A stretch of 64,000 bases of DNA, taken from the NCBI GenBank assembly GCA_965279315.1, contig OZ257145.1:248001-312000 (forward strand), in the 5' to 3' direction. The notes below the pieces were generated by a model that saw only the letters and a program-made list of their open reading frames with translations, was not told where the DNA came from and searched no databases. Positions 1 to 12,000 of the stretch are shown here, piece by piece. This DNA is from JAPWJZ01 sp965279315. Lineage in GTDB: Bacteria; Pseudomonadota; Alphaproteobacteria; Micavibrionales; UBA2020. A program made the translations under genes and the position numbers. Each line of letters starts with the position of its first letter. Positions within the stretch are counted from its first letter, which is position 1.

Positions 1-3000
1 GGTAATCGTGACAGCCAGCAGCGTGTTGCCGGGAGCGTCGCTCGGGTCGGTAAAGCCGAAATTCGCGGCGGTGAAGGTGTATTGCGCATCTTCCAGCGTC
101 GTGATCGTCGTGTTCGTGCCGGCGGGCGCGTCGTTCACCGGCGTGACCGCAATGGTCATCGTGTTCGGGCTGGCATCAAGCTCCACGCCGCCATTCGCGG
201 TGCCGCCATCATCGCGCACCTGGAAGGTGAAATTCGCATAGGTCGCGCCGTTGCCATTCAGGCCGGGGGCGTAATTCAACAACCCGGCGGTGATATCGGC
301 AACAGTAATAACCTGCCCTGCCGTTACCGCAACACCATTCAGCGTCAGGGAGCCGAGCGATGGCACAGTTGTGATGGCGACAGACACAAAAGCATTTGCG
401 GGCGTATCGTTCAAATCCGCAAACCCGAAATTCGCGACAGTGAAGGTGTATGAGGTGTCTTCCAGCGTTGTTACGGTTGTATTCGTGCCCGCAGGCGCGT
501 CGTTCACAGGCGTGACATCCATCGTCATCGTGTTAGATGTCGCATCCAGGTCGATACCGCCATTCGCCGTGCCGCCGTTATCACGCACCTGGAATGTAAA
601 CGCCGCATTCGCCGCGCCATTCGCATTGGCAGCGGGTATAAAGCGCAGCAGGCCCGATGCGATGTTCGCAGCCGTAATGCTCTGGCCCGCCGTGACCGAC
701 AAGCCGTTCAGGGTCAGGCTGCCGCTAGCGGGCAGCGTGGTGATTGTGACGGACAACAATGCATTGGCGGGCGTGTCGTTCAGGTCGGTAAAGCCGAAAT
801 TAGCGGCGGTAAAGGTGTATTGCGTATCTTCCAGCGTCGTGACCGTCGTATCTGTGCCGGAAGGCGCATCGTTGATCGCCGTGACGTTGATGGTCATCGT
901 GTTGGGCGATGCATCGAGGTCGATGCCGCCATTCGCCGTGCCGCCATTATCCTGTACCTGGAAGGTGAAGCCCGCATTCGCCGCGCCGGTGGCGTTCGCC
1001 GCGGGCGTAAAGCGCAGCAGGCCAGCATTGATATCGGCAGCTGAAACGCTTTGTCCTGCCGTCACCGCTACACCGTTCAGCAGCAGGCTGCCGCTTGCAG
1101 GCAGGGTCGAGATCGTGACAGCCAGCAGAGTGTTCGCGGGCGTGTCGCTCAGGTCAGTGAAGCCAAAATTTGCGGCGGTAAAGGTATATGCCGTATCCTC
1201 GAACGCCGTGACAGTTGTATTGGTGCCGGCAGGCGCATCGTTCACGGAAGTGACCGCAATGGTCATCGTGTTCGGCGATGCATCGAGGTTCACGCCACCG
1301 TTTGCCGTGCCGCCATCATCGCGCACCTGGAAGGTGAAGTTGGCGTAGGTCGCGCCGTTCGCATTCGCGGCGGGCGAGAAACGCAGCAGGCCGGAGGCAA
1401 TATCCGCCGCCGTCACGCTTTGCCCCGTCGTGACAGCCAAGCCGTTAAGCGTCAGCGAGCCAGCTGTGGGCAGCGTCGTGATGGTCACCGACAGCAATCC
1501 GTTCGGCGCAGGGCTGTCATTCAGGTCGGTGAAGCCAAAATCTGCAGTTGCAAAGGTATATTGCGTATCTTCCAGCGTCGTGACCGTGGCGTTTGTGCCC
1601 GCAGGCGCGTCGTTGACCGATGTCACGTTGATGGTCATCGTGTTCGGCGATGCGTCGGTGTCTACGCCGCCATTCGCCGTGCCGCCGCTATCCTGCACCT
1701 GGAATGTAAACGTCGCATTGGCCGCGCCATTTGCATTGGCCGCAGGCGTAAAGCGCAGCAGCCCGCCATTGATGCTGGCAATCGAAATGCTCTGCCCAGC
1801 CGTCACGGCCACGCCATTCAGCGTCAGGCTGCCGGTTGCGGGCAACGCAGAAATTGTAACCGCAAACAGCGTGTTGGCAGGCAGGTCGCTTACATCGCTG
1901 AAACCGAAATTCGCGGCCGTAAAGGTGTATTGCGTATCCTCCAGCGTCGTGACGGACGTATCGGTGCCCGACGGCGCATCATTCACGGGCGTCACGGCGA
2001 TCGTCATCGTGTTGGGCGATGCATCGAGGTCGATGCCGCCATTCGCTGTGCCGCCGTTATCCTGCACCTGGAAGGTGAAATTCGCATAGGTCGCACCGTT
2101 CGCATTCGCCGCAGGCGCAAAGCGCAGCAGGCCGGAGGCGATATCGCCCGCAGACACCACCTGCCCCGCAGTCACTGCAACGCCGTTCAGCGTCAGAGAA
2201 CCCGCAACAGGCACGGTTGTGATCGTCACATTCAGCAGGCTGTTCGCAGGTGTATCATTCGGGTCTGTGAAGCCGAAATTCGCAACCGTGAATGTATATT
2301 GGGTATCTTCCAAGGTCGTGACCGTCGTGTTCGTGCCAGCCGGCGCATCGTTCACGGATGTCACGTCGATCGTCATCGTGTTTGGCGTCGGGTCAAGATC
2401 CACGCCGCCATTGACCGTGCCGCCGTTGTCGCGCACCTGGAAAGTGAAAGCCGCATTTGCTGCGCCGTTCGCATTGGCGGCGGGGGTGAAACGCAACAGG
2501 CCCGACGTGATGTTCGCAGCCGTAATGCTTTGGCCCGCGGTCACCGCAACACCGTTCAGGGTCAGGGAGCCTGTCGCAGGCAGCGTCGTGATGGTGACCG
2601 CCAGCAGCGTGTTGGCCGGCACGTCGCTCGGGTCGGTGAAGCCGAAATTAGCGGTAGTGAATGTGTATTGCGTGTCTTCCAGCGTGGTAACCGTTGTATC
2701 CGTGCCAGAAGGCGCGTCGTTGATGTTCGCAATCGTGATATTGAACGTGAACGGACCGATGGTTGTCGTGGCATCCGCAACTGTGAAGCTGAAACTGTCT
2801 GGCGTGACGCCCGGCACCGTGTGGATGTACCTGACACGGTTCGCAGCGATATCAGCCTGCGTAAACGATGTGATGGCAACGCCGGGTCCCGTCGAAAGCT
2901 CAAGATGGCCGCGCGTGAGGCCGGCACCGACCGTATAGAGCAGGTTGGCCGCTGTTGTATCAACATCCGTAACGGACAGGTTTGCGGCGGGGATCGTGAC

Positions 3001-6000
3001 CGACCCGCCTTCGCTCGCGATAATGCCCGTGTTATTGGCGACAACCGGCGCGTCGTCGACGGCAGTGACGTTGATGGTGATCGTGTTCGGGCTGGCATCG
3101 AGGTCCGCGCCGCCATTCGCCGTGCCACCGTCGTCGCGCACCTGGAAGGTGAAATTCGCATAGCCCGCGCCATTGGCGTTCAGCGTCGGGTTGAAGACCA
3201 GCAGGCCGCTATTGATATTGGCAATCGACACGCTCTGGCCCGCCGTGACTGCGACACCGTTCAGCAGCAGCGTACCCGCAGCAGGCAATGTCGTGATTGT
3301 GACAGCCATGAGCGCATTCGCAGGCGTGTCATTGACGTCGCTAAATCCAAAATTCGCCGCATTAAACACATGGCCTGTGTCTTCCAGCGTTGTGACCGTC
3401 GTATTGGCGCCCGACGGCGCATCGTTGACGGAGGTCACATTGACCGTCATCGTGTTCGCAGACGCATCAAGGTCGACACCACCATTCGCAGTGCCGCCAT
3501 TGTCGCGCACCTGGAAAGTGAAATTCGCGTAGCCCGCGCCATTCGCATTCGCAGCAGGCGTGAAGCGCAGGAAGCCGGAGGCGATGTTTGCGGCGGAAAT
3601 TTCTTGGCCCGCCGTCACCGCAACACCGTTCAGCGTCAGGCTTCCTGCCGCGGGCAGTGTCGCGATGATCACCGATGCCAGCGTGTTGGCCGGAGTGTCG
3701 CTGGTGTCGCTAAAACCGAAATTCGCCGAGATGAACGTATACTGGGCATCTTCCAGGACCGTCACCGTCGTATCCGCGCCCGCAGGCGCGTCGTTCACAG
3801 GCGTGACATTGACCGTCATCGTATTCGGCGACTGGTCAAGATCGACGCCGCCATTTACGGTGCCGCCATCATCGCGCACCTGGAAGGTGAAATTCGCATA
3901 GCCCGTGCCGTTCGCATTGGCAACCGGCGTGAAACGCAGCAGGCCTGCAGTAATGTTCGCTGCAGAAATTTCCTGACCCGCCGTCACCGCAACGCCATTC
4001 AGCGTCAGGCTGCCCGCTGCAGGCACCGTTGTGATGACAACGGACGACAACGCGTTTGCAGGAACGTCAGTCAAATCACTGAAGCCGAAATTGACGGCCG
4101 TGAAGGTGTATTGCGTATCTTCCAGTATCGTGACGGTCGCGTTCGCGCCGGCAGGCGCGTCGTTCACAGACGTGACATCGATTGTCATCGTGTTCGGCGA
4201 TGCGTCGAAATCTGCGCCGCCATTCGACGTGCCGCCGTCATCACGCACCTGGAACGTGAAGCTTGCATAGCCTGCGCCATTCGCGTTCGCCGCGCCCTGA
4301 TAGCGTAAAAGGCCGGAATTGATACTCGCAACCGTGATGCTCTGGCCTGCCGTCACCGCAACGCCGTTCAGCGTGAGCGTGCCGACGGCGGGAATTGTCG
4401 TGAGCGTGACCGAGGCCAACGCGTTTGCGGGCGTATCACTCGCATCGCTGAAACCGAAATTCGCGGCGGTGAATGCGTATTGTACATCTTCCAGTGCGGT
4501 AACCGTCGTATTGGCGCCCGACGGCGCATCGTTAACGGATGTCACGTTGACCGTCATCACGTTCGCGGTCGCATCAAGGTCGACCCCGCCATTCGCGGTG
4601 CCGCCATTGTCGCGCACCTGGAAGGTGAAGTTCGCGTAACCCGCGCCGTTCGCATTCGCAGCCGGTGTGAAGCGCAGCTGGCCGGATATGATGTTCGCTG
4701 CGGAAATTTCCTGACCCGCCGTCACCGCAACGCCGTTCAGCGTCAGGGAACCGGCAACCGGCAACGTGGTAATGACAACCGACAACAACGCATTCGCGGG
4801 CGTGTCGCTCGTATCGCTGAAACCGAAATTCGCCGTAGCGAAGGTATATGTCGCATCTTCCAGCACCGTCACGGTCGCATCCGCACCTGCGGGCGCATCG
4901 TTCACCGAAGTGACGTTGATCGTCATCGTGTTGGGCGACGGGTCGAGGTCCACGCCGCCGCTGACCGTGCCGCCGTCGTCGCGCACCTGGAAGGTGAAAT
5001 TCGCATAACCCGCGCCGTTTGCATTCGCAGCAGGCGTGAAAACCAGAAGTCCCGCGGCGATATCGACCGCACTCACCGCCTGCCCCGCCGTCACGGCAAG
5101 GCCGTTCAGGCGCAGCACGCCATTGACGGGCAGCGTTGTGATTCGCACTTCCAGCAGTGCATTGGCAGGCGTATCATTCGGGTCGGTAAAGCCGAAATTC
5201 CCGGCCGTAAACGTATAAGGCGCATCTTCCAGCGTCGTCACGCTATTATCAGTTCCCACCGGCGCATCGTTGACGGAAACGACGTTGATCGACATTGTAT
5301 TGGGCGATGCATCAAGGTCGACGCCGCCATTCGCCGTGCCGCCGTTATCCTGCACCTGGAAGCTGAAATTGGCATAGCCGGTGCCGTTCCCGCCCAAGGC
5401 CGGCGTGAAACGCAGCAAGCCGCCGTTGATATTGGCAACAGAAACACTCTGGCCTGCCGTCACAGCAACACCGTTCAGCATCAACGTGCCCGCAACCGGC
5501 AGCGTCGTGATTGTCACGGCGGCAAGCGTATTGGCAGGCGCGTCGTTAAGGTCGGTAAAGCCAAACTGCGCGGACGTAAACGTAAAGGGCGTATCTTCAA
5601 TCACCGTCACCGTATTATCGGCACCGGCGGGCGCATCGTTCACCGGGGTGACGGCAATCGTCATGGTATTCGGCGACGTGTCGAAATCCGCGCCGCCATT
5701 CGCCGTGCCGCCGTCATCGCGCACCTGGAACGTGAAGCTGGCATAGGTCGCGCCATTCGCATTCGCGGCGGGCGCGAAGCCCAGCAAGCCGCCTGTAATA
5801 TCTGCAACCGTAACAACCTGGCCCGCCGTCACCGCAACGCCATTCAGCGTCAGCGTGCCCGCTGCCGGCAGCGTCGTGATCGTCACCGACAGCAGGTTGT
5901 TTGCCGGGACATCGTTTGCATCGGTCAGGCCGAAATTCACGCCGGTAAATGTATATTGAGTATCTTCCAGCGTCGTGACCGTCGTGTCGGTGCCGGCGGG

Positions 6001-9000
6001 CGCGTCGTTCACGGACGTCACGTTGATGGTCATCGTGTTGGGGCTGGCGTCAAGATCCACGCCACCATTCGCCGTGCCGCCGTCGTCACGCACTTGGAAG
6101 GTAAAGGCCGCATTGGCAAGGCCGTTTGCGTTCAGGGCAGGTGTAAAGCGCAGCAGGCCCGCAGTGATATTTGCGGCCGTAATGCTCTGCCCCGCCGTCA
6201 CCGCAACGCCGTTCAGCGTCAGGCTGCCGCTCGCGGGCAGCGTCGAAATCGTTACCGCCAGCAAAGTGTTCGCCGGACTGTCATTCGGATCGGTAAACCC
6301 GAAATTGGCAGCGGTGAACGTGTATTGCGTATCTTCCAGCGTCGTCACGGTGGCGTTTGTGCCGGCGGGCGCGTCGTTGACCGCGGTCACGTTGATGGTC
6401 ATCGTGTTCGGGCTGGCATCAAAATCCACGCCGCCATTCGCCGTGCCGCCGTTGTCGCGCACCTGGAAGGTGAAATTCGCATAACCCGCGCCGTTCGCAT
6501 TCAGCGCGCCCTGATAGCGCAGCAGGCCGGACGTGATGTCCGCCGCCGTCACGATCTGGCCAGCCGTCACCGCAACGCCGTTCAGCGTCAGGCTGCCGGC
6601 TGCGGGCAGCGCCGCGATTGTGACGGACAGGAAACCGTTCGCCGGGATATCGTTCGGGTCGGTAAATCCGAAATTCGCGGTCGTAAAGGTGTATTGCGTA
6701 TCTTCAATTGCAGTCACCGTCGTGTTCGTGCCGGCAGGCGCATCGTTCACTGCGGTCACGTTGATCGTCAGCGTATTCGGCGAAGCGTCAACCACTTCAC
6801 CGCCGTTTGCCGTGCTGCCGTCATCCTTCAACTGGAACGTAAAGGACGTATAGCCCGTGCCGTTCGCGTTCGCAGGCGGCGTGTAGACGAGGCGGCCCGC
6901 GTTGATATCGGTCACCAGAACTTCCTGCCCTGCCGTCACCGCCACCCCGTTCAGGCGCAGCACACCCAGCGCAGGCAGCGTCGTCATGAACACCGACAGG
7001 AAATTATCCGGCGGCGCGTCATTCGGGTCGGTAAAGGTGAAATTCGACAATGCCAGCGTCAGCGAGGAATCTTCCAGTATCGTGACCGTCGTATCCGCGC
7101 CCGCAGGAGCATCATCGACAGAGACAACATCAATGGTCATCGTGTTCGGGCTGGCGTCAAGATCCACGCCACCATTCGCCGTGCCGCCGTTATCACGCAC
7201 CTGGAAGGTGAAAGTCGCATAGGCATTGCCATATGCATCCAGCGGCGGAGCATAGCGCAACAGGCCGGAAGTGATGTTCGCAACCGAAATCACTTGCCCC
7301 GCCGTCACCGCAACGCCGTTCAACGTCAGGGAGCCAGCAACGGGCAGCGTCGTAATCGTGACAGACAGCAGGCTGTTCGCAGCAGGCGCATCGTTGAGGT
7401 CAGCGAAGCCGAAGTTGGCCGCCGTGAAGCTGTATTGCGTGTCTTCCAGTGTCGAAACGGTGGTGTTCGTGCCTGCGGGCGCGTCGTTGACCGCGGTCAC
7501 GTTGATGGTCATGGTGTTGGGGCTGGCATCGAGGTCCACGCCGCCATTCGCCGTGCCGCCGTCGTCGCGCACCTGGAAGGTGAAGCTGGCATTCGCAAGG
7601 CCGTTCGCGTTGGCGGCAGGCGTAAAGCGCAGCAGGCCGCCCGTGATGCTGGCGACGGCAATGCTCTGCCCCGCCGTCACCGCAACGCCGTTCACGGTCA
7701 GGGAGCCTGTCGCCGGCAGCGTCGTGATCGTGACCGACAGCAGCGCGTTCGCGGGCGTGTCATTCAGGTCGGTGAAGCCGAAGTTGGCGGCGGTAAAGCT
7801 GTATTGCGTGTCTTCCAGCGTGGTGACCGTCGTGTCGGCGCCGGCAGGGGCGTCGTTGACCGGGGTCACGTTGATGGTCATCGTGTTCGGGCTGGCATCG
7901 AGGTCGACGCCGCCGTTGGCTGTACCGCCGTTGTCCTGCACCTGGAAGGTGAAGCTGGCGTAACCCGTACCGCTTGCATTCGCCGCGCCCTGGTAGCGCA
8001 GCAGGCCGCCCGTGATGCTGGCGACCGCGATGCTCTGCCCCGCCGTCACAGGAACGCCGTTCAGCGTCAGGGAACCGGCGGCCGGCAGCGTCGTGATCGT
8101 GACGGCCAGCAGCGTGTTCGCGGGCGTGTCGTTCGGGTCGGTGAAGCCGAAGTTCGCGGCGGTGAAGCTGTATTGAACGTCTTCGAGCGCGGTCACGGTC
8201 GTGTTCGTGCCCGCGGGTGCATCGTTCACCGCCGTTACGTTGATGGTCATCGTGTTCGGGCTGGCATCAAGGTCTGCGCCGCTGTTGGCCGTGCCGCCGT
8301 CGTCGCGCACCTGGAAGGTGAAGGAGGAATAACCCGCGCCGTTCGCGTTCGCCGCGCCCTGGTAGCGCAGCAGGCCGGAGGTGATGTCTGCCGCGGTAAC
8401 CGCCTGCCCGGCCGTGACGGCAACACCGTTCAAGGTCAGGCTGCCGGCGGCGGGGAGTGTCGTGATGGTGACGGAGAGGAAGTTGTTGGCGGGCGTGTCG
8501 TTCGGGTCGGTGAAGCCGAAGTTCGCGGCCGTGAAGCTGTATTGCACGTCTTCGAGCGCGGTCACGGTCGTGTTCGTGCCCGCAGGTGCATCGTTCACCG
8601 CCGTCACGTTGACCGTCATCGTGTTGGGCGACTGGTCGAGGTCCACGCCGCCGTTGGCCGTGCCGCCGTCGTCGCGTACCTGGAAGGTGAAGGCGGCGTT
8701 CGCAAGGCCGTTCGCGTTCGCCGCGGGCGTGAAGCGCAGCAGGCCGGCCGCGATATCCACCGCCGTCACGCTCTGCCCCGCCGTCACCGCAACGCCGTTC
8801 AGCGTCAGGCTGCCGCTGGCCGGCAGCGTCGTGATCGTGACCGCCAGCAGCGCGTTCGCCGCCGCGTCGTTCGGGTCGGTCAGCGCGAAGTTCGCGGTGG
8901 TGAAGGTGTAAGCCGTGTCTTCCAGCGTCGTGACCGTCGCATTCGCGCCCGCAGGCGCGTCGTTCACGGAAGTGACGTTGACCGTCATCGTGTTGGGCGA

Positions 9001-12000
9001 CGGGTCGAGGTCCACGCCGCCATTCGCCGTGCCGCCGTCGTCGCGCACCTGGAAGGTGAAGTTCGCGTAGCCCGCGCCATTCGCGTTAGCAGCGGGCGTG
9101 AAGCGCAGCTGGCCGGCGGTGATGTTCGCCGCCGTGACGCTCTGCCCTGCCGTCACCGCAACGCCGTTCAGCGTCAGTGCGCCGGCCGCAGGCAGCGTCG
9201 TGATCGTGACCGACAGCAGCGCGTTCGCAGGCGTGTCGTTCGCGTCCGTGAAGCCGAAGTTGCCGGTCGTGAAGGTGTACTGGCCGTCTTCCAGCACCGT
9301 CACCGTCGTGTCGGTACCGGCGGGCGCATCGTTGATGCCGGTCACGTCGATGGTCAGGGTGTTGGGCGACTGGTCGAGGTCGACGCCGCCATTTGCCGTG
9401 CCGCCGTTGTCCTGCACCTGGAAGGTGAAGGAGGAATAACCGACGCCGCTGCCGCCCGAAGCGCCCTGGTAGCGCAGCTGCCCCGCATTGATGTTGGCAA
9501 CCGAGATGCTCTGGCCGCTCGTCACCGCAACGCCGTTCAGCGTCAGCGTGCCGAGCGCGGGCAGCGCCGTGATCGTGACCGCCGACAGCGTGTTGGCGGG
9601 CGTATCGTTCGGGTCGGTAAAGCCGAAGTTGGCCGCCGTGAACGTGAACTGGGTGTCTTCGGCAGCCGTAATCGTCGCATTCGTGCCCGCAGGCGCGTCG
9701 TTGACCGCGGTCACGTTGATGGTCATCGTGTTGGGGCTGGCATCGAGGTCGACGCCGCTGTTGGCCGTGCCGCCGTCGTCGCGCACCTGGAAGGTGAAGC
9801 TGGCATTCGCAAGGCCGTTCGCGTTGGCGGCAGGCGTAAAGCGCAGCAGGCCGCCCGTGATGCTGGCGACGGCAATGCTCTGCCCCGCCGTCACCGCAAC
9901 GCCGTTCACGGTCAGGGAGCCTGTCGCCGGCAGCGTCGTGATGGTGACGGACAGCAGCGCGTTCGCGGGCGTGTCATTCGCGTCGGTGAAGCCGAAGTTG
10001 GCGGCGGTAAAGCTGTATTGCGTGTCTTCAAGCGTGGTGACCGTCGTGTCCGTGCCGGCAGGGGCGTCGTTGACCGCGGTCACGTTGATGGTCATCGTGT
10101 TCGGGCTGGCATCGAGGTCGACGCCGCCGTTGGCCGTGCCGCCGTTGTCCTGCACCTGGAAGGTGAAGGACGCGTAGCCCGTACCGCTTGCGTTCGCCGC
10201 GCCCTGGTAGCGCAGCAGGCCGCCCGTGATGCTGGCAACCGCGATGCTCTGCCCCGCCGTCACAGGAACGCCGTTCAGCGTCAGGGAACCGGCGGCCGGC
10301 AGCGTCGTGATCGTGACGGCCAGCAGCGTGTTCGCGGGCGTGTCGTTCGGGTCGGTGAAGCCGAAGTTCGCGGCGGTGAAGCTGTATTGAACGTCTTCGA
10401 GCGCGGTCACGGTCGTGTTCGTGCCCGCGGGTGCATCGTTCACCGCCGTTACGTTGATGGTCATCGTGTTCGGGCTGGCATCAAGGTCTGCGCCGCTGTT
10501 GGCCGTGCCGCCGTCGTCGCGCACCTGGAAGGTGAAGGAGGAATAACCCGCGCCGTTCGCGTTCGCCGCGCCCTGGTAGCGCAGCAGGCCGGAGGTGATG
10601 TCTGCCGCGGTAACCGCCTGCCCGGCCGTGACGGCAACACCGTTCAAGGTCAGGCTGCCGGCGGCGGGGAGTGTCGTGATGGTGACGGAGAGGAAGTTGT
10701 TGGCGGGCGTGTCGTTCGGGTCGGTGAAGCCGAAGTTCGCGGCCGTGAAGCTGTATTGCACGTCTTCGAGCGCGGTCACGGTCGTGTTCGTGCCCGCAGG
10801 TGCATCGTTCACCGCCGTCACGTTGACCGTCATCGTGTTGGGCGACTGGTCGAGGTCCACGCCGCCGTTGGCCGTGCCGCCGTCGTCGCGTACCTGGAAG
10901 GTGAAGGCGGCGTTCGCAAGGCCGTTCGCGTTCGCCGCGGGCGTGAAGCGCAGCAGGCCGGCCGCGATATCCACCGCCGTCACGCTCTGCCCCGCCGTCA
11001 CCGCAACGCCGTTCAGCGTCAGGCTGCCGCTGGCCGGCAGCGTCGTGATCGTGACCGCCAGCAGCGCGTTCGCCGCCGCGTCGTTCGGGTCGGTCAGCGC
11101 GAAGTTCGCGGTGGTGAAGGTGTAAGCCGTGTCTTCCAGCGTCGTGACCGTCGCATTCGCGCCCGCAGGCGCGTCGTTCACGGAAGTGACGTTGACCGTC
11201 ATCGTGTTGGGCGACGGGTCGAGGTCCACGCCGCCATTCGCCGTGCCGCCGTCGTCGCGCACCTGGAAGGTGAAGTTCGCGTAGCCCGCGCCATTCGCGT
11301 TAGCAGCGGGCGTGAAGCGCAGCTGGCCGGCGGTGATGTTCGCCGCCGTGACGCTCTGCCCTGCCGTCACCGCAACGCCGTTCAGCGTCAGTGCGCCGGC
11401 CGCAGGCAGCGTCGTGATCGTGACCGACAGCAGCGCGTTCGCAGGCGTGTCGTTCGCGTCCGTGAAGCCGAAGTTGCCGGTCGTGAAGGTGTACTGGCCG
11501 TCTTCCAGCACCGTCACCGTCGTGTCGGTACCGGCGGGCGCATCGTTGATGCCGGTCACGTCGATGGTCAGGGTGTTGGGCGACTGGTCGAGGTCGACGC
11601 CGCCATTTGCCGTGCCGCCGTTGTCCTGCACCTGGAAGGTGAAGGAGGAATAACCGACGCCGCTGCCGCCCGAAGCGCCCTGGTAGCGCAGCTGCCCCGC
11701 ATTGATGTTGGCAACCGAGATGCTCTGGCCGCTCGTCACCGCAACGCCGTTCAGCGTCAGCGTGCCGAGCGCGGGCAGCGCCGTGATCGTGACCGCCGAC
11801 AGCGTGTTGGCGGGCGTATCGTTCGGGTCGGTAAAGCCGAAGTTGGCCGCCGTGAACGTGAACTGGGTGTCTTCGGCAGCCGTAATCGTCGCATTCGTGC
11901 CCGCAGGCGCGTCGTTGACCGCGGTCACGTTGATGGTCATCGTGTTGGGGCTGGCATCGAGGTCGACGCCGCTGTTGGCCGTGCCGCCGTCGTCGCGCAC

